A DNA stretch of 64,000 nucleotides. Origin: Streptomyces sp. BK239 (GTDB lineage Bacteria; Actinomycetota; Actinomycetes; Streptomycetales; Streptomycetaceae). Positions 33,211-41,061 of the stretch are shown one piece after another. The number at the start of each line of letters is the position of its first letter. Position 1 is the stretch's first letter. Below the pieces are notes generated by a model. The model was not told the origin of the DNA. It did no database searches and was given only the letters and a program-made list of their open reading frames with translations. A program made the translations under genes and the position numbers. Location of the stretch: assembly GCF_004217285.1 (NCBI RefSeq), contig NZ_SHKS01000003.1, forward strand, positions 221,169 through 285,168, read 5' to 3'.

Positions 33211-35048
33211 GCGGCACCGTCCTTGCGCTCGTCGTCCACGATCTCGGCGTCGACGACGTCGTCGTCGGCGGCCTTGGCGCCCTCGCCCGCGGCGGCCTCG
33301 GGGCCTCCCGCGGCCTGGGCGTCGGCGTACATGGCCTGGCCCAGCTTCTGCGAGACGGCGGCGACCTTCTCGGTGGCCGTGCGGATCTCGGCGGTGTCCT
33401 CGCCCTTGAGCTTCTCCTTCAGCTCGGCGACGGCGCTCTCGACCTCGGTCTTGATCTCGCCGGGGACCTTGTCCTCGTTGTCCTTGAGGAACTTCTCGGT
33501 CTGGTAGACCAGCTGCTCGCCCTGGTTGCGGGCCTCGGCGGCCTCACGGCGGCGGTGGTCCTCCTCCGCGTACTGCTCGGCCTCCTGGCGCATGCGGTCG
33601 ACCTCGTCCTTCGGCAGCGAGGAGCCGCCGGTGACGGTCATCTTCTGCTCCTTGCCCGTGCCGAGGTCCTTCGCGGTCACGTGCATGATGCCGTTGGCGT
33701 CGATGTCGAAGGACACCTCGATCTGCGGGACGCCGCGGGGCGCCGGCGGCAGACCGGTCAGCTCGAACATGCCGAGCTTCTTGTTGTACGCCGCGATCTC
33801 GCGCTCGCCCTGGTAGACCTGGATCTGCACGGACGGCTGGTTGTCCTCGGCCGTCGTGAAGATCTCGGAGCGCTTCGTCGGGATCGTGGTGTTGCGCTCG
33901 ATGAGCTTGGTCATGATGCCGCCCTTGGTCTCGATGCCGAGGGACAGCGGGGTGACGTCGAGGAGCAGGACGTCCTTGACCTCGCCCTTGAGGACACCGG
34001 CCTGGAGCGAGGCGCCGATGGCGACGACCTCGTCCGGGTTCACGCCCTTGTTGGCCTCCTTGCCGCCGGTCAGCTCCTTGACGAGCTCGGCGACGGCGGG
34101 CATACGGGTGGAACCGCCGACGAGAACGACGTGGTCGATCTCGGAGAGGTTGATCCCGGCGTCCTTGATGACGTTGTGGAACGGCGTCTTGCAGCGCTCC
34201 AGCAGGTCCGCGGTCAGCTGCTGGAACTGGGCGCGGGTGAGCTTCTCGTCCAGGTGCAGCGGGCCCTCGGCGGACGCCGTGATGTAGGGCAGGTTGATCG
34301 AGGTCTCGGTGGACGAGGACAGCTCGATCTTCGCCTTCTCGGCGGCCTCACGCAGACGCTGCAGCGCCATCTTGTCCTTGGCGAGGTCCACGCCGTGGCC
34401 GGTCTTGAACTGCTGCACCAGGTAGTCGACGACGCGCTGGTCCCAGTCGTCGCCGCCGAGGTGGTTGTCGCCGTTGGTGGCCTTCACCTCGACGACGCCG
34501 TCGCCGATCTCCAGGAGGGACACGTCGAAGGTGCCGCCACCGAGGTCGAAGACGAGGATCGTCTGGTCGTCCTTGTCGAGGCCGTACGCGAGCGCGGCCG
34601 CGGTGGGCTCGTTGACGATGCGCAGGACGTTCAGACCCGCGATCTCACCGGCCTCCTTGGTCGCCTGACGCTCGGAGTCGTTGAAGTAGGCCGGGACGGT
34701 GATGACCGCGTCGGCCACCTTCTCGCCCAGGTAGGCCTCCGCGTCCCGCTTCAGCTTCTGCAGGATGAAGGCGGAGATCTGCTGCGGGTTGAAGGGCTTC
34801 CCGTCGAGCTCGATGGACCAGTCGGTGCCCATGTGGCGCTTCACCGAGCGGATGGTCCGGTCCACGTTCGTGACCGCCTGGCGCTTGGCGACCTCGCCGA
34901 CCAGCACCTCGCCGTTCTTGGCGAAGGCGACGACGGACGGCGTGGTCCTGGCACCCTCGGCGTTGGTGATGACGGTGGGCTCGCCGCCCTCCAGAACGCT
35001 GACGACGGAGTTTGTCGTGCCCAGGTCGATGCCGACCGCACGTGCCAT
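33207..35048 (-). CDS. dnaK: DnaK (Hsp70)
   Basis: 613 aa. It begins [18 protein letters not shown]; further signatures are [17 protein letters not shown] and [13 protein letters not shown], the linker [19 protein letters not shown], and the substrate-binding and lid domains. The C-terminus is acidic. GAGGA lies seven bases before the ATG, and two HAIR elements cover the upstream region. First gene of the heat-shock operon. Length and motifs are normal. Confidence 0.99.
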   Translation of the reverse strand: MARAVGIDLGTTNSVVSVLEGGEPTVITNAEGARTTPSVVAFAKNGEVLVGEVAKRQAVTNVDRTIRSVKRHMGTDWSIELDGKPFNPQQISAFILQKLKRDAEAYLGEKVADAVITVPAYFNDSERQATKEAGEIAGLNVLRIVNEPTAAALAYGLDKDDQTILVFDLGGGTFDVSLLEIGDGVVEVKATNGDNHLGGDDWDQRVVDYLVQQFKTGHGVDLAKDKMALQRLREAAEKAKIELSSSTETSINLPYITASAEGPLHLDEKLTRAQFQQLTADLLERCKTPFHNVIKDAGINLSEIDHVVLVGGSTRMPAVAELVKELTGGKEANKGVNPDEVVAIGASLQAGVLKGEVKDVLLLDVTPLSLGIETKGGIMTKLIERNTTIPTKRSEIFTTAEDNQPSVQIQVYQGEREIAAYNKKLGMFELTGLPPAPRGVPQIEVSFDIDANGIMHVTAKDLGTGKEQKMTVTGGSSLPKDEVDRMRQEAEQYAEEDHRRREAAEARNQGEQLVYQTEKFLKDNEDKVPGEIKTEVESAVAELKEKLKGEDTAEIRTATEKVAAVSQKLGQAMYADAQAAGGPEAAAGEGAKAADDDVVDAEIVDDERKDGAA

Positions 35049-35068
35049 GGTGATCTTCCTCCAGCTGA

Positions 35069-35089
35069 CTTGAGTGCAACGGACTCAAG
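35069..35089 (-). promoter_or_regulatory. HAIR operator 1 of the dnaK operon
   Basis: CTTGAGT-N7-ACTCAAG, a perfect match (extended by one more base pair on each side). It ends about 20 bp before the dnaK start, so it overlaps the transcript leader or the promoter. Confidence 0.95.
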
Positions 35090-35120
35090 TGTGCACGACG
35101 GTTCCCGTGCGGTCAACAGG

Positions 35121-35141
35121 CATGAGTCGAGCTGACTCAAC
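35121..35141 (-). promoter_or_regulatory. HAIR operator 2 of the dnaK operon (imperfect)
   Basis: CATGAGT-N7-ACTCAAC: one mismatch in each half, the correct 7-base spacing, and a centre-to-centre distance of 52 bp (about five helical turns) from operator 1. S. coelicolor is known to have multiple HAIRs ahead of dnaK. Confidence 0.8.
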
Positions 35142-35143
35142 TC

Positions 35144-36475
35144 TTATCCGTTCCTTACACGCAAGGGGCCGCTGACCTGCGAGGAATCCAGCCGACGAGC
35201 TGCCCGGACGACCGTTTCGCCCGAGCTGCGAGGGGGACTCACAGCGGACACAGGTTGACGCCGCGGGCGCTGCCCGCCTCGCCCCGGTGCCTCACCGCGG
35301 CGCGCACCCACCTCGTCGGCCCGGCGCACGTCTGCATCCTCCGTACGGCGTACGACGCCCTGTCCCGCGCGGCGCGCGCCCGCCTCCCCCGCGCGACGTC
35401 GGCCGCCGTCGACAGGGCGGCCGACAAGCGCACGTCCGTCCACCGGGCGGCACTCCGCCGGGCGCCCCTCAGGGGCGCGCCCTTCCGCCCAACGCCCTTC
35501 GCCCGCGCGCCCGTACACCGGCACCCGCCACAACCCCAGGACGACGAGCGAGGTCACGCCCGCCACCCACAGCACGGCGTGGGCGTCCGCCCAGCCGGAA
35601 TGCACCAGCACTCCCACGAGTACCCCGGCGAAGGCCGCGGCACCGATGACGATCGTCACTCCCTGGGGGGTGAGGCCGAGCCGCCGCAGCCGGTGCGCGA
35701 GATGGTCCCGGCCGCCGCGGGTCAGCGGCCGGCCCGCGACGCGCCGTGCCAGCAGGACGAGGGCGGCGTCGGCGACGGCGACCGCGGTGAGCGCGAACAG
35801 CACGGCGGCGCCGGTGGCCGCCTCCTGTCCCGCGCGCGCGGACACGGCCGCCGCGGCCAGCACGAAACCGGCGAACAGCGAGCCGCAGCCGCCGAGCGCC
35901 ACGCGCGCGGGTGGCCAGTTGTGCATCAGGAAGCCGGTCAGCGCGGCGGCCAGGACGCTGAGCAGCACCGCGAGCCCGTCCATCATCTCGGCCGCGACGC
36001 AGGCGCCCACTCCGAACGCGGTGACGACCCCGACCGTCCCGGCGACCCCGTCGGCGTGGTCGAGGGCGCGGAAGGCGAGCGACACACACGCGATCCAGCA
36101 CACGGCCACGGCACCCTCGGCGGCGCCGGTGTCGCCGTACGGCACCACGAAGGCCGCAGCGATCGCCGTGCCGAGGGCGAGCAGCCGTGTTTTGAGCCGC
36201 CACAGGTCGGCGGCCAGTCCCAGCGCGGCGACCCCGGCGGCCGCGGCGAGCAGCACGCCCATGCCGTCCCGCAGGGGTGCGTATCCGGTCCACTCCCCGG
36301 CGGCCACCACCAGGCAGGTGGCCAGCACGACGGCGGCGCCCCCGGACAGCGGAACGCGCCGCTGGCGGTGCCGGCGGTCGAGCAGTCCGAGCCGCAGCGC
36401 GGGCGCGCGCAGCAGCACGGCGAGGACGGCGGTGAGGAGCAGGGCGCTGGTGGCGGCGACGATCCCGTAGAGCAC
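35144..36475 (-). CDS. WecA/MraY-family glycosyl-phosphotransferase-like membrane protein with Arg-rich tail
   Basis: 443 aa. About ten TM helices. Family hallmarks: RALDHADGVAGTVG (the DG-DG region of polyprenyl-phosphate GlcNAc-1-P transferases) and LTRGGRDHLAHRLRRLGLTP (the HxxHRL-like loop). The usual DDxxD of the first loop is reduced to AADLWRLK, so catalysis is uncertain. The last about 130 residues are hydrophilic and Arg/Gly-rich with short EGR(A/P) repeats, which no typical member has. Its stop lies directly beside the imperfect HAIR. GTG 36475 follows TAATTTATATCC without a ribosome site, which suggests leaderless translation. Confidence 0.75.
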   Translation of the reverse strand: MLYGIVAATSALLLTAVLAVLLRAPALRLGLLDRRHRQRRVPLSGGAAVVLATCLVVAAGEWTGYAPLRDGMGVLLAAAAGVAALGLAADLWRLKTRLLALGTAIAAAFVVPYGDTGAAEGAVAVCWIACVSLAFRALDHADGVAGTVGVVTAFGVGACVAAEMMDGLAVLLSVLAAALTGFLMHNWPPARVALGGCGSLFAGFVLAAAAVSARAGQEAATGAAVLFALTAVAVADAALVLLARRVAGRPLTRGGRDHLAHRLRRLGLTPQGVTIVIGAAAFAGVLVGVLVHSGWADAHAVLWVAGVTSLVVLGLWRVPVYGRAGEGRWAEGRAPEGRPAECRPVDGRALVGRPVDGGRRRAGEAGARRAGQGVVRRTEDADVRRADEVGARRGEAPGRGGQRPRRQPVSAVSPPRSSGETVVRAARRLDSSQVSGPLRVRNG

Positions 36476-36496
36476 GGATATAAATTAGTCATGAAT

Positions 36497-36511
36497 GTAC
36501 CAATTTGGTAC
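36497..36511. promoter_or_regulatory. Perfect 15-bp palindrome in a divergent promoter region
   Basis: GTACCAA-T-TTGGTAC, about 22 bp ahead of the GTG of the WecA-like gene and in the 204-bp gap to the divergent Fe-S reductase gene. The surrounding sequence (36477-36517) is the most AT-rich of the core. An operator for an unknown repressor is likely. Confidence 0.55.
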
Positions 36512-36679
36512 GAATAACACGGTCGGGATCGGGAGGGATTTCTGAGGTGACCCTCAGCGATTCAGATCACCCCATGCCCGGCTACAGTGCGGCGGGAGAT
36601 CGGGGTAGTCTCAGACGGACTGCGTAAGTTACCGCTTAGTAATCTCGAACATCCCCCCTCGCAGGCCCGAGGAGCCCCC

Positions 36680-38971
36680 ATGCAACTCGCCGCGATCATC
36701 GTGTCGCTGGTACTGACCGTGGTCGGCGTCGCGCTGCTCGCACGCGCGATCGGCCAGTTCGTCCGCTACTTCAAGCTGGGCCAGCCGGTCCCGGCGGGCA
36801 CCCGGACGGACAACCCCTACCAGCGCAGCGTGACCCTGGTGAAGGAGTTCCTCGGCCACACGCGCATGAACCGCTGGGGCATCGTGGGCTTCGCCCACTG
36901 GTTCGTCGCCGTCGGCTTCCTCACCCTGCCGCCCACCCTGGCGCAGGCGTTCGGACAGCTCTTCGAGGCCGACTGGACGCTGCCCGTCATCGGCGGCTTC
37001 CTGCCCTTCGAGCTCTACATCGAGTTCATCGGCGTGATGACGATCCTCGGCATCGCCGTGCTGATCGTCATCCGCCTGCTGAACCTGCCGTCCCGCCCGG
37101 GCCGCAAGTCCCGCTTCGCCGGCTCCAAGGCGGGCCAGGCGTACTTCGTCGAGTACGTCATCCTCACCATCGGCCTCGCCATCTACGTGCTGCGCGGCCT
37201 CGAGGGCGCGATCCACCACGTGGAGCACTACGAGGCGGCGTACTTCGCCTCGTACCCGCTGGTCCTGGCCTTCAAGGGACTGAGCGTCGGCGCGCTGCAG
37301 AACCTGATCTACTTCACCGCCATGGTGAAGATCAGCACCTCCTTCATCTGGATGATCGTCGTCTCGCTGAACACCAACATGGGCGTGGCCTGGCACCGCT
37401 TCCTGGCCTTCCCGAACATCTGGTTCAAGCGCGAGGCGACCGGCGGCACCGCCCTCGGCGGACTCCAGCCGATGACCTCCGGCGGCAAGCCGATCGACTT
37501 CACCGACCCCGGTGACGACGACGTCTTCGGCGTCTCCCAGGTCGAGCAGTTCTCCTGGAAGGGCCTGCTGGACTTCTCCACCTGCACCGAGTGCGGCCGC
37601 TGCCAGTCGCAGTGCCCCGCCTGGAACACCGGCAAGCCGCTCTCCCCGAAGCTGCTCATCATGTCGCTGCGCGACCACGCGCACGCGAAGGCGCCGTACC
37701 TGCTGGCCGGTGGCGGCAAGACCATGGAGGGCGAGGAGAAGGCCTCCGAGGAGCAGCTCAAGGACGTCCCCGCGGCCGCGCTGGCCGAGGCCGAGCGCCC
37801 GCTGATCGGCACGGCCGAGGAGAACGGCGTCATCGACCCGGACGTCCTGTGGTCCTGCACCACCTGCGGCGCCTGCGTCGAGCAGTGCCCGGTGGACATC
37901 GAGCACGTCGACCACATCGTCGACATGCGCCGCTACCAGGTGATGATCGAGTCGTCGTTCCCCTCCGAGGCGGGCACGATGCTCAAGAACCTGGAGAAGA
38001 AGGGCAACCCCTGGGGCCTGGCGAAGAAGCAGCGCCTGGAGTGGCTGAAGGAAGTCGACTTCGAGGTGCCGGTCGTCGGCAAGGACATCGAGGACCTGTC
38101 CGAGGTCGAGTACCTGTACTGGGTCGGCTGCGCCGGCGCACTGGAGGACCGCGCCAAGAAGACCACGAAGGCCTTCGCGGAGCTGCTGCACATCGCGGGC
38201 GTCAAGTTCGCCATCATGGGCGGCGACGAGAAGTGCACCGGTGACTCCGCCCGCCGTCTCGGCAACGAGCCCCTGTTCCAGGAGCTCGGCATGGAGAACG
38301 TCATGGCGCTGAACATGGCGTTCGGCGAGGAGACGGACGACGAGGGCAAGGTCACGCCCGAGTCGAAGAAGCCGAAGTCGGCCAAGAAGATCGTCGCCAC
38401 CTGCCCGCACTGCCTCAACACTCTCGGCAACGAGTACCCGCAGCTCGGCGGCGACTACGAGGTCATCCACCACACCCAGCTGCTCCAGCACCTGGTGGAC
38501 GAGGGCAAGCTGATCCCGGTCACCCCGGTCGAGGGCATCATCACCTACCACGACCCCTGCTACCTGGGCCGGCACAACAAGATCTACACGCCGCCGCGCG
38601 AGATCATCGCGAACGTCCCGGGTCTTCGTAACGAGGAGATGCACCGCCACAAGGAGCGCGGCTTCTGCTGCGGCGCCGGCGGCGCGCGGATGTGGATGGA
38701 GGAGCGGATCGGCAAGCGCATCAACAACGAGCGCGTCGACGAGGCTCTCTCCCTGAACCCCGACATCGTCTCGACGGCCTGCCCGTTCTGTCTCGTCATG
38801 CTCACGGACTCCGTGAACGGCAAGAAGAACGACGGCAAGGCGAAGGAGTCCATCCAGGTCGTGGACGTCGCCCAGCTCCTGCTGGAGTCGGTCAAGACCC
38901 CGGCCGACGACGAGCCCCCGGCCGCCGCCGGGGAGACGGAGAACGAGCCGGAGCCTCAGCCCGTGAAGTGA
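36680..38971 (+). CDS. Membrane-bound Fe-S oxidoreductase (HdrD/GlpC-like, CCG domains)
   Basis: 763 aa. An N-terminal membrane part of about 230 residues with five or six TM helices and several conserved His (HWFVAVGF, HHVEHYEAAYF), resembling a cytochrome-b/NarI-like unit; then two 4Fe-4S ferredoxin motifs, CTECGRCQSQCP (about 301) and CTTCGACVEQCP (about 393); then two cysteine-rich CCG domains (CPHCLNTLG and GFCCGAGGARMW, with HDPCYLGRHN). The same architecture is found in mycobacterial Rv0338c, which is essential. It transfers electrons at the membrane; the donor and acceptor are not known. The ATG at 36680 follows GAGGAGCCCCC; longer readings are not supported. Confidence 0.92.
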   Translation: MQLAAIIVSLVLTVVGVALLARAIGQFVRYFKLGQPVPAGTRTDNPYQRSVTLVKEFLGHTRMNRWGIVGFAHWFVAVGFLTLPPTLAQAFGQLFEADWTLPVIGGFLPFELYIEFIGVMTILGIAVLIVIRLLNLPSRPGRKSRFAGSKAGQAYFVEYVILTIGLAIYVLRGLEGAIHHVEHYEAAYFASYPLVLAFKGLSVGALQNLIYFTAMVKISTSFIWMIVVSLNTNMGVAWHRFLAFPNIWFKREATGGTALGGLQPMTSGGKPIDFTDPGDDDVFGVSQVEQFSWKGLLDFSTCTECGRCQSQCPAWNTGKPLSPKLLIMSLRDHAHAKAPYLLAGGGKTMEGEEKASEEQLKDVPAAALAEAERPLIGTAEENGVIDPDVLWSCTTCGACVEQCPVDIEHVDHIVDMRRYQVMIESSFPSEAGTMLKNLEKKGNPWGLAKKQRLEWLKEVDFEVPVVGKDIEDLSEVEYLYWVGCAGALEDRAKKTTKAFAELLHIAGVKFAIMGGDEKCTGDSARRLGNEPLFQELGMENVMALNMAFGEETDDEGKVTPESKKPKSAKKIVATCPHCLNTLGNEYPQLGGDYEVIHHTQLLQHLVDEGKLIPVTPVEGIITYHDPCYLGRHNKIYTPPREIIANVPGLRNEEMHRHKERGFCCGAGGARMWMEERIGKRINNERVDEALSLNPDIVSTACPFCLVMLTDSVNGKKNDGKAKESIQVVDVAQLLLESVKTPADDEPPAAAGETENEPEPQPVK

Positions 38972-38991
38972 GCTCTGATCAGGGCTCTTTG

Positions 38992-39036
38992 ACGCCCCCT
39001 GTCCAGCGCGTCTCCCGCGCGACGGACGGGGGGCGT
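38992..39036 (+). terminator. Terminator of the Fe-S reductase gene
   Basis: ACGCCCCCTGTCC (38992-39004) pairs with GGACGGGGGGCGT (39024-39036), with one G-T pair, 20 bp after the stop. The rest of 38972-39242 shows no gene. Confidence 0.8.
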
Positions 39037-39242
39037 TCGTCTTGCGGGGGTAGGGCGGGAGGCGAGGTGGTACTACGGGTCGGGGTAGGGGTGAGCTGGG
39101 AGGCGGGCGCGCGCTCAGGTGCCGGTGGGGTCCGGGTGGGCGTACGGGTCTCCCTTAGGGGATGTCACAGGTCGGCCGCAAAGCCGGTACCGGACCGTAG
39201 GGCCCGGCACGTCGCTCCGCGGGACCAGGTACGTTCGAAGGC

Positions 39243-40241
39243 GTGGCTGGATTCAGGATCGGACGCGGCGGCCGGGACGGCCGCGCTGCGCAAGCGCGAC
39301 CCCAAAACCCTCCGTACGGGCAGCAGGCGCCCCAGGGGCAGCCGCCGTACGGCTCTCCCTCGACGCCGCAGCGGCCGCAGTACCGCGGCGGCCAGCAGCC
39401 GCCCCACGGCGGCGGTGGCGGCGGGCAGTGGCCCCCGGCCAACGCCGGTGGCCGGGGCGGCGGTTACGGCGGGCACGGGCCGAGCGGCGGGCACGGCGGA
39501 TACGGCGGGCCCGGCGGCGAGCCGGAGTACTTCGGCGGCGACGACCCCTACGGCGGCCCCGCGGGTGCGGGCGCCCCGCACGACCCGTACGCCGCGAACA
39601 ACCCGGGCCACACACAGGCCTTCTCGATCGACGAGCAGGACCGGTACAACCAGGGTGGGACCTACCAGGCCGGCTCCGGCGCCCCCGCGGGCCCGATCGG
39701 CCCGCGCCTGCCCTGGAAGGAGCTGCTGAAGGGGATCGTCCTCTCCCCCAACCAGACGTTCCTGCGGATGCGGGACTACACGATGTGGGGCCCCGCCCTG
39801 ATCGTGACCTTCCTCTACGGCCTGATCGCGGTCTTCGGCTTCGACGACACCCGCAAGGACACCATCAACGCGACGCTGTCCAACGCGATCCCGATCGTCC
39901 TGACGACGGGCGTCGCGATGGTGCTGAGCGCGTTCATCCTGGGCGTCGTCACCCACACCCTCGCCCGCCAGCTCGGCGGCGACGGCGCATGGCAGCCGAC
40001 GGTCGGCCTCTCCATGCTGATCATGTGCCTCACGGACGCCCCGCGCCTGGTCGTCGCGATGTTCGTCGGCGGCGACGCGGCCTTCGTCCAGATGCTGGGC
40101 TGGGCGACCTGGGTCGCGGCCGGCGTCCTGCTCACCCTCATGGTCAGCCGCTCCCACGACCTGCTGTGGCCGAAGGCGCTGGGCGCGTCGGCGATCCAGC
40201 TGGTGGCACTGCTGTCGATCGTGAAGCTCGGCACGTTCTAG
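39243..40241 (+). CDS. Yip1-family membrane protein with Gly/Pro/Tyr-rich head
   Basis: 332 aa. The first about 150 residues are low complexity (PYGQQ, GGYGGH, PPYG), then LPWKELLKGIVLSPNQTFLR and five TM helices (from about 178 to the end). The P-x-x-x-(F/W)-x-x-M and later helices fit the Yip1 domain common in actinobacteria. Function unknown in bacteria. GTG start; transcription ends at the hairpin at 40273. Last intact core gene before the prophage. Confidence 0.8.
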   Translation: MAGFRIGRGGRDGRAAQARPQNPPYGQQAPQGQPPYGSPSTPQRPQYRGGQQPPHGGGGGGQWPPANAGGRGGGYGGHGPSGGHGGYGGPGGEPEYFGGDDPYGGPAGAGAPHDPYAANNPGHTQAFSIDEQDRYNQGGTYQAGSGAPAGPIGPRLPWKELLKGIVLSPNQTFLRMRDYTMWGPALIVTFLYGLIAVFGFDDTRKDTINATLSNAIPIVLTTGVAMVLSAFILGVVTHTLARQLGGDGAWQPTVGLSMLIMCLTDAPRLVVAMFVGGDAAFVQMLGWATWVAAGVLLTLMVSRSHDLLWPKALGASAIQLVALLSIVKLGTF

Positions 40242-40272
40242 CGGCCTGCCGCACCCCTCAGGGGCTCAAGTG

Positions 40273-40305
40273 AGGCTCCCCGCCTGTCTGTTCGGCGGGG
40301 AGCCT
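40273..40305 (+). terminator. Terminator of the Yip1 gene
   Basis: A 12-bp perfect stem (AGGCTCCCCGCC with its complement), 9-base loop, and TTT following. 31 bp after the stop codon. Confidence 0.92.
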
Positions 40306-40440
40306 TTGCGTGGCGCTACGGAGCGACAACGAGCGCGCAACGGATGAGGTCGACGCCGAAGCACGGAACGCCACTCGCCCCACCCTCCAGAAGAAGGGGC
40401 CAACAGGGCTCCGGACAGGGGGACTTGTGCGGTCGACGAC

Positions 40441-40670
40441 CGGCCGGCATGCCGGCCGGTCGTCGGCTCCCTCGCGGCCTGCGTCGCCTTGGCCGCCACC
40501 TCCGCATGCACGGTCCCCGTCGACGCCGTCGCCGGCATCTCCGTGACCGAGAACGGCCGTCTGCTCGGCGTCATGATGGTCTGCGGACACCGAATAGACG
40601 GCGCCACGCTCTACGTGCCCGACGACGGCCCCGACACATCGGTGACCGTCGGCTCATTGGGCGAAGGGTG
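40441..40670 (+). pseudogene. Remnant of a small lipoprotein gene
   Basis: One frame reads VGSLAACVALAATSACTVPV, then VDAVAGISVTENGRLLGVMM and CGHRIDGATLYV. It has a lipobox (ATSAC) and resembles small streptomycete lipoproteins. No credible ATG/GTG with a ribosome site is seen (only TTG 40489 inside the signal peptide), and after TVGS the sequence turns into an Arg/Ser-rich reading that runs into the next gene on the other strand. Probably broken, or its true start is non-standard. Confidence 0.4.
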
Positions 40671-40688
40671 CCGGCGCCGGCCTTCGAG

Positions 40689-41033
40689 TCAGAGCGCTTC
40701 CCGGGACGGAGTGACCGGCTCCCCCGACTTGCGCACCACAGGCAGGACACTCCACGGGAAGTTGATCCAGTCGTCCGTCCGCTTCCAGACGTACTCGCAC
40801 TTCACCAGGGAGTGAGACTTCTCGTAGATGACGGCGGTGCGGACCTCGGCGACGGTCTCCAGGCAGAAGTCGCGCACCAGCTTGAGCGTCTTGCCGGTGT
40901 CGGCGACGTCGTCGGTGATGAGGACCTTCTTGTCGGAGAAGTCGACGACGTCCGGGACGGGCGCGAGCATGACGGGCATGTCGAGCGTAGTGCCGAGTAC
41001 ACACCGGTAATCGCTCGTCGTGGCCCCTCGCAA
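40689..41033 (-). pseudogene. 3' part of a phosphoribosyltransferase gene, split by the prophage
   Basis: From about 40997 down it reads GTTLDMPVMLAPVPDVVDFS, DKKVLITDDVADTGKTLKLV (the PRPP-binding motif) and EYVWKRTDDWINFPWSV, the last 100 residues of a Gpt/xanthine-type PRTase of about 160-180 aa. The N-terminal part (purine-binding and ARGG loop) is absent; instead the frame enters phage DNA with a TTG at 41033 and about 12 unrelated residues. The integrase gene starts 28 bp beyond. The missing 5' part should lie at the right end of the prophage, outside this window. Whether the short product is made is unknown. Confidence 0.85.
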
Positions 41034-41061
41034 GACATAGTCTTGATCACGAGGGGGCTAC
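40975..41061. other. Left prophage attachment site (attL) region
   Basis: PRTase similarity starts at about 40997 and the serine integrase starts at 41062, so the crossover lies between. Serine integrases use about 40-50-bp half-sites with a 2-bp core; the exact core cannot be fixed without the right end. The stretch around TACTCGGCACTAC, read on the minus strand, is the most likely place. Confidence 0.65.

Noticed and set aside
33555..35135. A 526-aa open frame opposite dnaK
   Set aside because: High-GC antisense shadow: its composition (Val/Leu/Arg/Asp/Gly runs) follows from dnaK codon bias, with no ribosome site or family pattern.
36629..38650. A 673-aa open frame opposite the Fe-S reductase gene
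   Set aside because: Same antisense effect; the reductase has all family motifs.
30841..41061. tRNA gene as prophage or block integration site
   Set aside because: No cloverleaf or tRNA-like sequence was seen at either junction.
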